Shown: positions 43,755 to 53,288, counted from the first letter of the stretch. The stretch: 64,000 nt of DNA from Mycobacterium interjectum (GCA_002102225.1 LQPB01000030.1:42089-106088), one strand, 5' to 3'. The notes: generated by a model not told the origin, from the sequence alone. Translations and numbers: made by a program.

Positions 43755-45137
43755 ATGACGTTCGACCTGACACCGACGGCGGCACAACACGACCTGGCCC
43801 GGCGCACGCACGAGTTCGCCGAAGAAGTGATCCGCCCCGTGGCGCTCCACTACGACCAGCGCCAGGAATTTCCCTGGCCGGTGCTGGAGGAGGCCGCCCA
43901 GCGCGGCTTCTACAGTCCGCTGTTCTACCGCGACCTGATCGGTGACCCGACCGGCATTTCGCTGCCGATGTTCATGGAGGAGCTGTTCTGGGGCTGCGCG
44001 GGAATCGGATTGGCGATCGTCATGCCCGCGCTGGCGCTGTCGGCGATCGGTCAGGCGGCGTCGCCGGAGCAAATGCTCGAATGGGCGCCCGAATGTTTCG
44101 GCACCCCAGGCGATATCAAGCTCGCCGCCCTGGCGATCTCCGAGCCGGAGGGCGGCAGCGACGTCCGGAATCTGCGTACCCGCGCGCGCCGCGACGGTGA
44201 CGACTGGATCATCGACGGCCACAAGATGTGGATCGGCAACGGCGGCATCGCCAATGTGCATGTGGTCAACGCGGTCGTCGACGAGGAACTCGGGCACCGC
44301 GGTCAGGCGCTGTTCGTCGTGCCCGGCGGCACGCCGGGACTGAAACTGGTCCGAAAGCTCGACAAGCTGGGTTGCCGCGCATCTCACACCGCCGAATTGC
44401 TGTTCGAGGGCGTGCGCGTTCCGGGAGCCAATTTGCTTGGCGGACAAGAGAAGCTCGAACACAAACTCGCCAAGGCCCGCGAGGTGGTGGCCGGCGGAAA
44501 GCGATCCGGCTCGGCCACCTTGGGCACCTTCGAGCAGACCCGCCCGATGGTCGCCGCCCAGGCCATCGGGATCGCCCGCGCCGCCTTGGAGTACGCGACG
44601 TGGTACGCCACCGAACGAGAGGCCTTCGGCGGCCCGATCATCGACAACCAGGGCATCGCGTTTCCGCTGGCCGAGCTGGCCACCGAGATCGACGCCGCCC
44701 GGCTCTTGACCTGGCGGGCCTCCTGGATGGCGGCCAATGACGTCCCGTTCGAGCGGGGCGAGGGCTCCATGTCGAAATTCGCCGCCAGCGAGGTCGCGGT
44801 GAAGGCCACCGAACGGGCCATCCAGACGATGGGCGGCTGGGGCTACATCACCGACCACCCGGTGGAGAAGTGGTATCGGGATGCCAAGCTGTACACCATC
44901 TTTGAGGGCACCAGCGAGATCCAGCGGATGGTCATCGCCAATGCGCTGGGCGCCGCGGTGGGGACCCCGCCGCTGCATGTGGTGATCGAACCGACCGGTG
45001 GCCCGCTGAACCGGATCTTCGGCCGCGGCACCCCGCTGCGATCCCGCGCCGCCGACGCCGCGCTGTCGATCCAGGACCGCGTCCCCGACCCGGTCATGCG
45101 GCTGGCCATGAGGGTGCTGCGGCCGCCGGGCCGCTGA
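43755..45137 (+). CDS. Acyl-CoA dehydrogenase
   Basis: This 460-residue protein has the acyl-CoA dehydrogenase pattern: LAALAISEPEGGSDVRNLRTRARRDGDDWIIDGHKMWIGNGG (FAD/substrate loop), QTMGGWGYITDHPVEKWYRDAKLYTIFEGTSEIQ with the catalytic Glu of IFEGTSEI. The C-terminus is extended by ~60 residues past IANALG. Oxidises acyl-CoA in fatty acid or branched-chain catabolism; substrate unknown. I recall no counterpart at this position in H37Rv. Confidence 0.93.
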   Translation: MTFDLTPTAAQHDLARRTHEFAEEVIRPVALHYDQRQEFPWPVLEEAAQRGFYSPLFYRDLIGDPTGISLPMFMEELFWGCAGIGLAIVMPALALSAIGQAASPEQMLEWAPECFGTPGDIKLAALAISEPEGGSDVRNLRTRARRDGDDWIIDGHKMWIGNGGIANVHVVNAVVDEELGHRGQALFVVPGGTPGLKLVRKLDKLGCRASHTAELLFEGVRVPGANLLGGQEKLEHKLAKAREVVAGGKRSGSATLGTFEQTRPMVAAQAIGIARAALEYATWYATEREAFGGPIIDNQGIAFPLAELATEIDAARLLTWRASWMAANDVPFERGEGSMSKFAASEVAVKATERAIQTMGGWGYITDHPVEKWYRDAKLYTIFEGTSEIQRMVIANALGAAVGTPPLHVVIEPTGGPLNRIFGRGTPLRSRAADAALSIQDRVPDPVMRLAMRVLRPPGR

Positions 45138-45153
45138 CGCCGACCGCGAGGCG

Positions 45154-45159
45154 TAGCGT
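45154..45159 (+). promoter_or_regulatory. -10 box of the pirin operon
   Basis: TAGCGT ends 7 nt before GTG 45167. Confidence 0.5.
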
Positions 45160-45166
45160 CGGGCGG

Positions 45167-46150
45167 GTGAGCAACCTCGAGACCGCACCGGTCGAAGTCG
45201 CTTGCCGCGCGTCAGGCGCCACCGGTGTCGAGGTGTTACATCCGCGCGAGGTTCCGCTGGGCGGCCCGAGGGCGATCCCGGTGCAACGCACGCTTCCACA
45301 ACGGCAACGATCTCTGGTCGGCGCGTGGTGCTTCATCGACCACTACGGCCTCCCCGGCGGCCCCGGCCCCGCGCGCATGGACGTCCCGCCTCACCCACAC
45401 ACCGGATTGCAAACCGTAAGTTGGTTGTTCGGCGGGGCGGTGGAGCATCGCGACAGCGCTGGAGTCCATGCGGTGGTCCGGCCCGGCGAGCTGAACCTGA
45501 TGACCGCTGGCGCGGGCATTTCTCACTCCGAGGTGTCGATCGGCTCGGACGCCGCGCTGCACGGGGTGCAGTTGTGGGTCGCGCTGCCCGATTCCCACCG
45601 CGACACCGGCCGCGACTTCGCCCACTATGTGCCCCCAGCGATTCCGCTGCCGGGGGCACGGGCGCGGGTGTTTCTCGGGGAGCTGGCGGGCAGCCGCTCG
45701 CCGGTGCGCACCTTCACCCCGCTGCTCGGTGCGCAGCTCGACCTGGAGCCGAACGCCACGCTGGACATCGCCGTCGATCCGGCATTCGAACACGGCGTGC
45801 TGTGCGACTCGGGACCCGTCGCGATGGGCGGGACTACCCTGGCGGTCGCGGACCTCGGCTACCAAGCGCCGGGCAATCCCGTTGTGCACGTGCGCAACCT
45901 CGGTGATCGGCCCGCGCGGGTGCTGGTGCTGGGCGGGACGCCGTTCGCGGAACAGTTGGTGATGTGGTGGAACTTCGTCGGGCGCAGTCACGACGACATC
46001 GTCGGCTACCGGCGACTGTGGGAGGCCGGCGACGACCGCTTCGGCACCGTCCCGGGCTACCGGGGTTCGGTCACGCGACTGCCCGCCCCGCCGCTGCCGA
46101 CCACCCGGCTGCGGCCCCGACCGATACCGGAACCGAAGGAGCAGACATGA
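45167..46150 (+). CDS. Pirin family protein
   Basis: This 327-residue protein has a double cupin. The metal-binding pattern is in VPPHPHTGLQTVSWLFGGAVEHRDS with the HPHTG ligands and in MTAGAGISHSE. The C-terminal cupin ends with QLVMWWNFVGRSHDDI. Pirins are iron proteins; some have quercetinase or regulatory roles. GTG start with leaderless -10. Its stop overlaps the GNAT start (ATGA), so they form a two-gene operon. Confidence 0.92.
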   Translation: MSNLETAPVEVACRASGATGVEVLHPREVPLGGPRAIPVQRTLPQRQRSLVGAWCFIDHYGLPGGPGPARMDVPPHPHTGLQTVSWLFGGAVEHRDSAGVHAVVRPGELNLMTAGAGISHSEVSIGSDAALHGVQLWVALPDSHRDTGRDFAHYVPPAIPLPGARARVFLGELAGSRSPVRTFTPLLGAQLDLEPNATLDIAVDPAFEHGVLCDSGPVAMGGTTLAVADLGYQAPGNPVVHVRNLGDRPARVLVLGGTPFAEQLVMWWNFVGRSHDDIVGYRRLWEAGDDRFGTVPGYRGSVTRLPAPPLPTTRLRPRPIPEPKEQT

Positions 46151-46476
46151 CCGCAGACAAGACCGGCGCCCCGACCACGGTCACCGCCGAGGAGGGCCGG
46201 TACACCATCGCCGTCGAGGGCAAGCCCGTCGGCCTCGCCGACTTCGCCGACCGGGGCGATCAGCGCGTCTTCTACCACACCGAGATCGACCCGGCCTACG
46301 GCGGACGGGGCCTGGCCACCATCCTCATCGAGGAGGCGCTGAACGCGGCACGGGGCGACGGCAAGCGCGTCGTCCCCGTCTGCTCGATGGTGGTCACGGT
46401 GCTCAAGAAGCACCCCGAGTTCGACGACATCACCGACCCGGTGACGCCCGACGTCCACCGGTGGCTGCGGTCCTAG
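46147..46476 (+). CDS. GNAT-type N-acetyltransferase, short form
   Basis: This 109-residue protein has IAVEGKPVGLADFADRGDQRVFYHTEIDPAYGGRGLATILIEEAL, where YGGRGLA is the acetyl-CoA pyrophosphate loop, and PVCSMVVTVLKKHPEF. It is the single-domain YidJ/YjdJ-like group. Coupled to pirin; target unknown. Confidence 0.88.
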   Translation: MTADKTGAPTTVTAEEGRYTIAVEGKPVGLADFADRGDQRVFYHTEIDPAYGGRGLATILIEEALNAARGDGKRVVPVCSMVVTVLKKHPEFDDITDPVTPDVHRWLRS

Positions 46477-46485
46477 CCGGCCCGC

Positions 46486-46755
46486 TTACTTGCCCGTGCG
46501 CTCGCGGTGCTGGCACCCGGGCCAGCAGCACGGCCGGCGCTTGCCTTCCTCCAGCTCCTCCTGGGTTCGGCGAATGCGCCGCTTTCGGGTCACGTCCTGT
46601 TTGGCGTCCTCGACCCAGCAGATGAATTCGTTGCGGGCCAAGGGCGTGATGTCCTGCCAGGCCGCCAACGCCGTCGAGTTGGCGCTGAGCGCCGCACGCA
46701 GGTCTGCGGGCAATCTGTGGACCACTCCGCCGGGGACTCGGTCGCTGCTGCTCAC
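46486..46755 (-). CDS. Short YdeI/OmpD-associated-type protein
   Basis: This 89-residue protein, VVHRLPADLRAALSANSTALAAWQDITPLARNEFICWVEDAKQDVTRKRRIRRTQEELEEGKRRPCCWPGCQHR, matches the C-terminal helical half of YdeI/OmpD-associated proteins, ending in a CCWPGCQH cysteine cluster. GTG start at 46755; TACCCT 6 nt upstream predicts a leaderless mRNA. Role unclear. Confidence 0.8.
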   Translation of the reverse strand: MSSSDRVPGGVVHRLPADLRAALSANSTALAAWQDITPLARNEFICWVEDAKQDVTRKRRIRRTQEELEEGKRRPCCWPGCQHRERTGK

Positions 46756-46761
46756 CGGGCT

Positions 46762-46767
46762 AGGGTA
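46762..46767 (-). promoter_or_regulatory. -10 box of the YdeI-type gene
   Basis: TACCCT on the minus strand ends 6 nt before GTG 46755. Confidence 0.5.
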
Positions 46768-46793
46768 AGGCGACCCAGCCCGAGGAGGCAGCA

Positions 46794-47147
46794 GTGAGCG
46801 AGCACGAGGTCCGGATGATCGTGTTGTCGACCGACGACCTGGACGAGTCGATCCGCTTTTACGGCGAGACCCTGGGGATGCCAGTGAAGTTCCGCGACGG
46901 GGCCCACTTCGCCGCCCTCGACGGCGGGGCGGTCACCCTGGCGCTGGCGACCGCGGTGGACCATCCCATACCCGGTCAGGTCGTCGTCGGGATCAAGACA
47001 CCCGACGTCGACGCCGCCGCCAAGGCCGTCGAGGCCAGTGGTGGCGGCATCGTGAAAGGCCCGTACGACGATGCGCACGAGCGGCGCGCGGTGGTCTACG
47101 ACAACAAGGGCAATGGCCTGGTCTTCTACAGCCCGCTGGCCCGCTGA
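46794..47147 (+). CDS. VOC (glyoxalase-fold) protein
   Basis: This 117-residue protein, VRMIVLSTDDLDESIRFYGETLGMPVKFRDGAHFAALDGGAVTLAL followed by VVVGIKTPDVDAAAKAVEASGGGIVKGPYD and AVVYDNKGNGLVFYSPL, has one full glyoxalase/VOC betaalphabeta module pair. Metal ligands are not obvious. GTG start after GAGGAGG. Substrate unknown. Confidence 0.88.
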   Translation: MSEHEVRMIVLSTDDLDESIRFYGETLGMPVKFRDGAHFAALDGGAVTLALATAVDHPIPGQVVVGIKTPDVDAAAKAVEASGGGIVKGPYDDAHERRAVVYDNKGNGLVFYSPLAR

Positions 47148-47156
47148 GACAAGTGT

Positions 47157-47162
47157 TAGCGT
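47157..47162 (+). promoter_or_regulatory. -10 box of the glutathione peroxidase gene
   Basis: TAGCGT ends 7 nt before GTG 47170. Confidence 0.5.
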
Positions 47163-47169
47163 CATCGGC

Positions 47170-47658
47170 GTGACCCTCAAAGACATCGCCCTCACCACCC
47201 TCGACGGCACGCCCACCACCCTGGCCGAATTGTCCAGCGGCGCAACGCTGATCGTGAACGTGGCATCCAAGTGTGGACTGACTCCGCAGTACACCGCGCT
47301 GGAGAAACTGGCCAAGGACTATCGCGACCGCGGCCTGACGGTCGTCGGTGTGCCGTGCAACCAGTTCATGGGCCAGGAGCCGGGCACGGCCGAGGAGATC
47401 CAGGAGTTCTGCTCGACGACCTACGGCGTGACGTTTCCGTTGCTGGCCAAGACCGACGTCAACGGGGAAGACCGCCACCCGCTGTACGCCGAGCTGACCA
47501 AAGCCGCCGATTCCGACGGCTCGGCCGGCGACATTCAGTGGAACTTCGAGAAGTTTCTGATCAGCCCCGACGGTGCGGTGGTCAATCGGTTTCGTCCCCG
47601 GACGGAACCCGACGCGCCTGAGGTCATCGGCGCCGTCGAGGCGGTGCTGCCCCGGTGA
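47170..47658 (+). CDS. Glutathione peroxidase-family thiol peroxidase
   Basis: This 162-residue protein has the peroxidatic Cys in NVASKCGLTPQY (~37), Gln in GVPCNQFMGQEPG, and Trp in DIQWNFEKFLI, the catalytic triad of non-selenium GPx. Mycobacteria lack glutathione, so thioredoxin or mycothiol/mycoredoxin is the probable reductant (inference). A Cys near ~80 (VPCNQF) may resolve. Start is GTG 47170, with the -10 7 nt upstream. Confidence 0.93.
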   Translation: MTLKDIALTTLDGTPTTLAELSSGATLIVNVASKCGLTPQYTALEKLAKDYRDRGLTVVGVPCNQFMGQEPGTAEEIQEFCSTTYGVTFPLLAKTDVNGEDRHPLYAELTKAADSDGSAGDIQWNFEKFLISPDGAVVNRFRPRTEPDAPEVIGAVEAVLPR

Positions 47659-47712
47659 ATCTCGGGTTTGGTCGTCACCCGCACGCAGTACCCTGACGGA
47701 GCAGCAAGCGTA

Positions 47713-47744
47713 AAGGCCACGAACTCTTTCGAGTTCGTGGCCTT
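47713..47744. terminator. Strong bidirectional hairpin terminator
   Basis: AAGGCCACGAACTC, loop TTTC, then GAGTTCGTGGCCTT: a perfect 14-bp stem between the glutathione peroxidase gene (+) and tRNA-Leu (-), able to end both. Confidence 0.85.
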
Positions 47745-47773
47745 GGGCGGCAGTTCATCGAACCGCTCACCGG

Positions 47774-47856
47774 TGGGCGAAGGGGGACTTGAACCCCCAC
47801 GTCCCGAAGGACACTGGCACCTGAAGCCAGCGCGTCTGCCATTCCGCCACTCGCCC
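47774..47856 (-). tRNA. leuT: tRNA-Leu (CAG)
   Basis: The acceptor stem pairs GGGCGAG with TTCGCCC plus discriminator A (one G-U). The anticodon arm is CTGGC-TTCAGGT-GCCAG, giving CAG. A long variable arm GTCC-TTCG-GGAC is present, and the T arm is GGGGG-TTCAAGT-CCCCC. No CCA is encoded. The position next to fhaA matches leuT of M. tuberculosis. Confidence 0.96.
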
Positions 47857-48110
47857 GGAAAAACAACCGATGGACCATACCACTCTAAACGCCGTCTGCC
47901 CCAATCGCCTTGGCGGTACCGGGCGGCCGCAGGCGCCGCCCCGCGACCGCGGTCACGGGGCGTTGAGCTGCGCGGATGCGATTCTCAGAATTCCCACGGT
48001 GACGCGGGCTCCCGGTGTCCCGATACCATGCGGGGGTGAAACAACACGCGGGCGGTTCGTTTGCCTCGCGCCCGCGACACACCACAACAGCAGCGGGCGA
48101 GCGCTGAAAC

Positions 48111-49802
48111 ATGAGTAGCCAACGGGGGCTCGTGCAACGCATCGAGCGCAAGCTCGAGGCGACGGTGGACAACGCGTTCGCCCGAGTCTTCGGTGGATCG
48201 ATCGTGCCGCAAGAGGTTGAAGGGCTATTGCGCAGGGAGGCCGAGGGCGGGGTACGCGCGCTGCGAGGGAATCGTCTTTTGGCCCCCAACGAATACATCA
48301 TTACCCTCGGTATGCACGACTTTGCGAAGGTGGGAGCCGACACGGATCTCACGTCGAACGCTTTCGCGAGGTACTTGGCCGACTATATCTATGAACAGGG
48401 GTGGCAAACGTATGGTGATGTGGTCGTCCGGTTCGAGCAGTCGTCGAGCCTGCATACCGGTCAGTACCGCGCCCGCGGTGCTGTCAATCCCGATGTCGAG
48501 CCCCGCCCGACCGTCATCCACCCTCTCCGGCCACAATCAGATCACGCGTTCGGCGCAGAACGAGGAGTAGCAGCAATGACTGACAATTCGAGCTACCACG
48601 GGGGTCAGGGGCAGGGCCGGCCTGGCGACGAGTACTACGACGACCGTTACGCGCGCCCGCAGGACGAGCCGCGCGCACCGGAGCCACCGGGCGGACCGGA
48701 GCCGCGGGGCGGTTACCCGCCGGAGCCGGGCGGCTACCCGCCGCCGGGTGGCTACCCGCCACCGCGCCAGCCCGAGCAGGGCGGCTACCCGCAACCGGGC
48801 GGCTACCCCGACCAAGGCGGCTACCAGGAACAGCGCGGCGGCTACCCGCAACAAGGCGGCGGCTACCCCGACCAAGGCGGCTACCAGGAACAGCGCGGCG
48901 GCTACCCCGAACAGGGCGGCTACGACCAGCGCGGGTACCAGGCTCCGGGCGGCTACCCCGACCAGGGACAGGGCGGCTACCCGCCGTCCTACGAGCAACG
49001 TCCTCCCGCGCCCGGCGGCTATGGCGGGCAGGGCTACGGCCCTGGAGACCAGGGCTACCGCCAGGGCGGTGGCTACGCGCCGCCCGGCGGCCAGCCCGGT
49101 GCCACCCAGCAGGCGTATGGGTACGGCGAGTACGGGCGCGGGCCGGCTCGCCAAGAGGAGAGCGGCTATGCACCGCCGGCCCCGCAGGGCGCGCCGGAGC
49201 AACAGCGTCCTGCCTACCCGGAGCAGGGCGGCGGATACGACCAGGGCTATCAGCAGGGTGGTGGATACGGCCAGCAGGACTACGGCCCCGGTGACTACAC
49301 CCAGTACGCCGAAAGCGTTCCGGGCGGCGGATATCCGCCGCAGGCCGGGTACCCCGACACGGCCCACCGCGACTACGAGTACGGCCAGCCCGCCGACTAC
49401 GGCCAGCCCGCCGACTACGGCCAGCCCGCCGACTACGGCCAGCCGGCGGACTACGGCCAGCAGCCGGGCGGCGGCTACGGCGGTTACGGCCAGGGCGGCG
49501 GCTACGGCGCCGCCGGAACCTCGGTGACACTGCAGCTCGACGACGGCAGCGGCCGGACCTACCAGCTGCGCGAGGGCGCCAACATCATCGGCCGCGGCCA
49601 GGACGCCCAATTCCGGTTACCCGACACCGGCGTCTCGCGGCGGCACCTGGAGATCCGCTGGGACGGGCAGGTCGCGCTCCTTTCCGACCTGAACTCCACC
49701 AACGGCACCACCGTGAACAACGCGCCGGTACAGGAGTGGCAGTTGGCCGACGGCGACGTGATCCGTCTGGGCCACTCGGAGATCATCGTTCGCATCCACT
49801 AG
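48111..49802 (+). CDS. fhaA: FHA domain protein FhaA
   Basis: This 563-residue protein (Rv0020c homologue) has an N-terminal DUF3662 domain ([39 protein letters not shown], ~1-120), a long low-complexity linker of GGYP, DQGGY and QPADYGQ repeats (~150-465), and a C-terminal FHA domain ([25 protein letters not shown]... [11 protein letters not shown]). It binds phosphothreonine on PknB and on pseudokinase MviN in septal peptidoglycan control. Its linker looks longer than in M. tuberculosis (527 residues as recalled). Confidence 0.96.
   Translation: MSSQRGLVQRIERKLEATVDNAFARVFGGSIVPQEVEGLLRREAEGGVRALRGNRLLAPNEYIITLGMHDFAKVGADTDLTSNAFARYLADYIYEQGWQTYGDVVVRFEQSSSLHTGQYRARGAVNPDVEPRPTVIHPLRPQSDHAFGAERGVAAMTDNSSYHGGQGQGRPGDEYYDDRYARPQDEPRAPEPPGGPEPRGGYPPEPGGYPPPGGYPPPRQPEQGGYPQPGGYPDQGGYQEQRGGYPQQGGGYPDQGGYQEQRGGYPEQGGYDQRGYQAPGGYPDQGQGGYPPSYEQRPPAPGGYGGQGYGPGDQGYRQGGGYAPPGGQPGATQQAYGYGEYGRGPARQEESGYAPPAPQGAPEQQRPAYPEQGGGYDQGYQQGGGYGQQDYGPGDYTQYAESVPGGGYPPQAGYPDTAHRDYEYGQPADYGQPADYGQPADYGQPADYGQQPGGGYGGYGQGGGYGAAGTSVTLQLDDGSGRTYQLREGANIIGRGQDAQFRLPDTGVSRRHLEIRWDGQVALLSDLNSTNGTTVNNAPVQEWQLADGDVIRLGHSEIIVRIH
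48801..48907 (+). repeat. 60-bp tandem duplication in the fhaA linker
   Basis: Positions 48801-48847 are identical to 48861-48907 at a period of exactly 60 bp, encoding [14 protein letters not shown] twice. Likely a polymorphic repeat. Confidence 0.8.
49383..49454 (+). repeat. 18-bp tandem repeat, four copies, in fhaA
   Basis: The unit GGCCAGCCCGCCGACTAC occurs four times (the fourth differs by one base), encoding (GQPADY)4. A likely VNTR. Confidence 0.9.
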
Positions 49803-49930
49803 ACGCACCGGGCTCGAAGCTGCCGTGCTTCGCCCCGCGCCGACGACCGTCCAAGTATCGTGACGTTGCTGATGTGCTCGGTGTCACGGGCGCGACGAGG
49901 GGTGCGGCGCCAGGACGGAAAGGACGCCAG

Positions 49931-50398
49931 ATGCAGGGACTAGTACTGCAGCTGACGCGTGCCGGATTTTTAATGTTGTTATGGGTATTCATCTGGTCCG
50001 TGTTGCGGATCCTGCGGACCGACATCTACGCCCCCACCGGGGCCGTCATGGTGCGCCGCGGCCTGGCGCTGCGCGGCACGCTGTTGCCCGCTCGCCAGCG
50101 CCGCCACGCCGCACGCTATCTCGTGGTCACCGAGGGCGCGTTGACCGGTGCCCGGATCACACTGAGCGGGCAGCCGGTGTTGATCGGGCGCGCTGACGAC
50201 TCGACCCTGGTGCTCACCGACGACTACGCCTCGACACGGCACGCCCGGCTGTCTCAGCGCGGCTCGGAATGGTACGTCGAGGATCTAGGATCGACCAACG
50301 GCACTTACCTTGACAGGGCGAAGGTGACGACTGCGGTACGGGTTCCCATCGGAACGCCGATTCGAATCGGCAAAACGGCGATCGAGTTGCGCCCGTGA
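49931..50398 (+). CDS. fhaB: FHA domain protein FhaB (FipA)
   Basis: This 155-residue protein has an N-terminal membrane helix (AGFLMLLWVFIWSVLRILRTDIYAP) and a C-terminal FHA domain (VLIGRADDSTLVLTDDYASTRHARL... DLGSTNGTYLDRAKV). It is phosphorylated by PknA/B and interacts with FtsZ and FtsQ in M. tuberculosis (Rv0019c). Its stop overlaps pstP GTG (GTGA). Confidence 0.96.
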   Translation: MQGLVLQLTRAGFLMLLWVFIWSVLRILRTDIYAPTGAVMVRRGLALRGTLLPARQRRHAARYLVVTEGALTGARITLSGQPVLIGRADDSTLVLTDDYASTRHARLSQRGSEWYVEDLGSTNGTYLDRAKVTTAVRVPIGTPIRIGKTAIELRP

Positions 50399-51882
50399 CC
50401 CTGGTACTGCGATATGCGGCCCGCAGCGACCGCGGCCTGGTACGCACCAACAACGAGGACTCCGTCTACGCCGGCGCGCGGCTGCTGGCCCTGGCCGACG
50501 GCATGGGCGGTCACGCGGCCGGCGAGGTGGCGTCCCAGTTGGTGATCGCCGCGCTCGCCCATCTCGACGACGACGAGCCCGGTGGCGACCTGCTGGCCAA
50601 GCTCGACGCGGCGGTGCGCTCCGGCAACGCGGCGATCGCCGCACAGGTCGAGATGGAGCCCGACCTCGAGGGAATGGGCACCACCCTGACCGCAATCCTG
50701 TTCGACGGCAACAGGATTGGGCTGGTGCATATCGGCGACTCGCGTGGCTATCTGTTGCGCGACGGCGAGCTCACCCAGATCACCAAGGACGATACGTTCG
50801 TCCAGACTTTGGTGGACGAGGGTCGGATCACTCGGGAAGAGGCGCACAGCCACCCACAGCGTTCGTTGATCATGCGGGCGCTGACCGGCCACGAGGTCGA
50901 GCCCACCCTGACCATGCGCGAGGCCCGGGCGGGCGATCGCTACCTGCTCTGCTCCGACGGATTGTCCGACCCCGTCAGCGACGAGACCATCCTCGAGGCG
51001 CTGCAGATCCCCGACGTGGCCGAGAGTGCCTACCGCCTCATCGAATTGGCGCTGCGCGGCGGGGGTCCCGACAACGTGACGGTCGTCGTCGCCGACGTCG
51101 TCGACTACGACTACGGGCAGACGCAGCCGATTCTGGCCGGCGCGGTCTCCGGTGAAGACGACCAGCTGACGCTGCCCAACACCTCCGCCGGGCGCGCCTC
51201 GGCCATCAGGCCCCGCGAGGAGGTCGCCAAACGCGTTCCGGCGCAAGAGGAAACGCCCCGGCGGTCCCGGTGGTCGCGCCGGCGGACGGCGATCGTCGTC
51301 ACGCTGGTCGTGCTGCTGGTGCTCGCGGGCCTGGGCATCGGCCGCGCCATCATCAGGAGCAATTACTACGTCGCCGAATACAACGGCATGGTGTCGATTC
51401 TGCGGGGAATCCAGGGGTCGCTGCTCGGCATGTCGCTGCATGAGCCGTACCTGATCGGCTGCCTCAACGCGCACAACGAGCTGTCCCTGATCAGTTTCGG
51501 CCAAAGCGGCGGTCACCTCGACTGCCGCCTGATGCAGCTGCAGGATCTGCGCCCGCCCGAGCGCGCGCAGGTTCAGGCCGGGCTGCCGGCCGGCACCCTG
51601 GATGATGCCATCGGCCAGTTGCGCGAATTGTCGGCCAGCTCCCTGCTGCCGCCGTGTCCCCCGCCGCGCGCCACCTCCCCGCCCGCCACCACCGAGCCGA
51701 ATGTCACTGCGCCCCCTACCTCTTCGAGTACCACCCCATCCAGCAGCGCCAGTCCGACCAGCAGCCCCGCGAGCACCGCGCCCTCCGCGCCCGCGACCAC
51801 GTCGCCCACCACCACTCAGACGGTTACCGCGCTCCCGCCACCACCACCAAAGCCGGGCATCGATTGCCGGGCGGTGGCATGA
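50395..51882 (+). CDS. pstP: Serine/threonine protein phosphatase PstP
   Basis: This 495-residue PP2C-type phosphatase reverses PknA/PknB phosphorylation. Metal motifs are RTNNEDSVYAG, ALADGMGGHAAGE, HIGDSRGYL, CSDGLSDPV and GGPDNVTVVV (catalytic domain ~1-240). A juxtamembrane basic stretch, one helix (AIVVTLVVLLVLAGLGIGRAII ~302-323) and an extracellular domain with a Ser/Thr/Pro tail follow. GTG start; rodA begins with a 4-bp overlap. Confidence 0.97.
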   Translation: MTLVLRYAARSDRGLVRTNNEDSVYAGARLLALADGMGGHAAGEVASQLVIAALAHLDDDEPGGDLLAKLDAAVRSGNAAIAAQVEMEPDLEGMGTTLTAILFDGNRIGLVHIGDSRGYLLRDGELTQITKDDTFVQTLVDEGRITREEAHSHPQRSLIMRALTGHEVEPTLTMREARAGDRYLLCSDGLSDPVSDETILEALQIPDVAESAYRLIELALRGGGPDNVTVVVADVVDYDYGQTQPILAGAVSGEDDQLTLPNTSAGRASAIRPREEVAKRVPAQEETPRRSRWSRRRTAIVVTLVVLLVLAGLGIGRAIIRSNYYVAEYNGMVSILRGIQGSLLGMSLHEPYLIGCLNAHNELSLISFGQSGGHLDCRLMQLQDLRPPERAQVQAGLPAGTLDDAIGQLRELSASSLLPPCPPPRATSPPATTEPNVTAPPTSSSTTPSSSASPTSSPASTAPSAPATTSPTTTQTVTALPPPPPKPGIDCRAVA

Positions 51883-53288
51883 CCACACAAGTCCAGCCGC
51901 CGGTCGCAGTCACTCCTCCACTGCCCACTCGGCGCAACGCCGAACTGCTGTTGCTGTGCTTCGCCGCACTGATCACCGTCGCCGCGTTGCTGATCGTGCA
52001 GGCCAACCAGGACCGCGGCCTGCGCTGGGGCCTGGTCAGTTACGGGCTGATCTTCCTGGTCATGTTCGGCAGCGCGCACTTGGCAATCAGGCGATTCGCC
52101 CCCTATACCGACCCCCTGTTGCTGCCAATCGTGGCCCTGCTCAACGGCCTTGGCCTGGTGATGATCCACCGGCTCGACCTCGTCAACAGCGAGCTGAGCG
52201 GCCGCCGTCACCCCAGCGCGACGCAGCAGATGCTGTGGACCGTGGTGGGAGTGGCCGCGTTCGCGTTGGTGGTCACCTTTCTCAGGGACCACCGACAGCT
52301 GGCCCGCTACGGCTACATCTGCGGGGTCGCGGGCCTGGTCTTCCTGGCCATCCCCGCGGTGCTGCCGGCGTCGATGTCCGAGCAGAACGGCGCGAAGATC
52401 TGGATTCGCTTGCCGGGCTTCTCGATTCAGCCAGCGGAGTTCTCCAAGATTCTGCTGCTGATCTTCTTCTCGGCGGTGCTGATCGCCAAGCGCGGCCTGT
52501 TCACCAGCGTGGGCAAGCATTTCATGGGCATGACCCTGCCCCGGCCCCGCGACCTCGCGCCGCTGTTGGCGGCGTGGGTGATCTCGGTGGGCGTGATGGT
52601 CTTCGAGAAGGACCTCGGCACGTCGCTGTTGCTGTACGCGTCGTTTCTGGTGGTGCTCTACCTGGCCACCCAGCGCTTCAGCTGGGTCATCATCGGGCTG
52701 GTGCTGTTCGTCGCGGGAAGTGTTGCGGCGTACTTCCTTTTCGACCATGTGCGGGTTCGGGTGCAGATGTGGTGGGACCCGTTCTCCGACCCCGACGGCA
52801 GCGGCTACCAGCTCGTGCAGTCGATGTTCAGCTTTGCGACCGGCGGCATCTTCGGCACCGGGCTCGGCAACGGACAGCCCGACACCGTGCCGGCGGCGTC
52901 GACCGATTTCATCATCGCCGCGTTCGGCGAGGAACTTGGACTGGTGGGGCTGGCGGCCCTGCTGATGCTGTACACGATCGTCATCGTGCGCGGGCTGCGC
53001 ACGGCGATCGCGACGCGGGAAAGCTTCGGAAAGCTGTTGGCGGCGGGTCTGGCGTCGACCCTGGCCCTGCAGCTGTTCATCGTCGTCGGGGGGGTGACGC
53101 GCCTGATCCCGCTGACCGGGCTGACCACCCCCTGGATGTCGTACGGCGGGTCGTCGCTGCTGGCGAACTACATCTTGTTGGCGATCCTGGCGCGCATCTC
53201 GCACAGCGCCCGGCGTCCCCTGCGCACCCGCGCGCGTAACAGTTCGCCGATCGCGGCGGCCAGCACCGAGGTGATCGAGCGGGTATGA
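51879..53288 (+). CDS. rodA: SEDS peptidoglycan polymerase RodA
   Basis: This 469-residue protein has ~12 membrane helices. Conserved SEDS motifs: IQPAEFSKILLLIFF, the VFEKDLGTSLLLYASF segment, and GEELGLVGLAALLMLY. It polymerises glycan strands from lipid II with its partner PbpA, the next gene. ATG 51879 overlaps the pstP stop (ATGA). Equivalent to Rv0017c. Confidence 0.96.
   Translation: MTTQVQPPVAVTPPLPTRRNAELLLLCFAALITVAALLIVQANQDRGLRWGLVSYGLIFLVMFGSAHLAIRRFAPYTDPLLLPIVALLNGLGLVMIHRLDLVNSELSGRRHPSATQQMLWTVVGVAAFALVVTFLRDHRQLARYGYICGVAGLVFLAIPAVLPASMSEQNGAKIWIRLPGFSIQPAEFSKILLLIFFSAVLIAKRGLFTSVGKHFMGMTLPRPRDLAPLLAAWVISVGVMVFEKDLGTSLLLYASFLVVLYLATQRFSWVIIGLVLFVAGSVAAYFLFDHVRVRVQMWWDPFSDPDGSGYQLVQSMFSFATGGIFGTGLGNGQPDTVPAASTDFIIAAFGEELGLVGLAALLMLYTIVIVRGLRTAIATRESFGKLLAAGLASTLALQLFIVVGGVTRLIPLTGLTTPWMSYGGSSLLANYILLAILARISHSARRPLRTRARNSSPIAAASTEVIERV

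Noticed and set aside
48720..49510. CRISPR-like repeated sequence
   Set aside because: The repeats are short, adjacent and in frame with the FhaA coding sequence, with no spacers.
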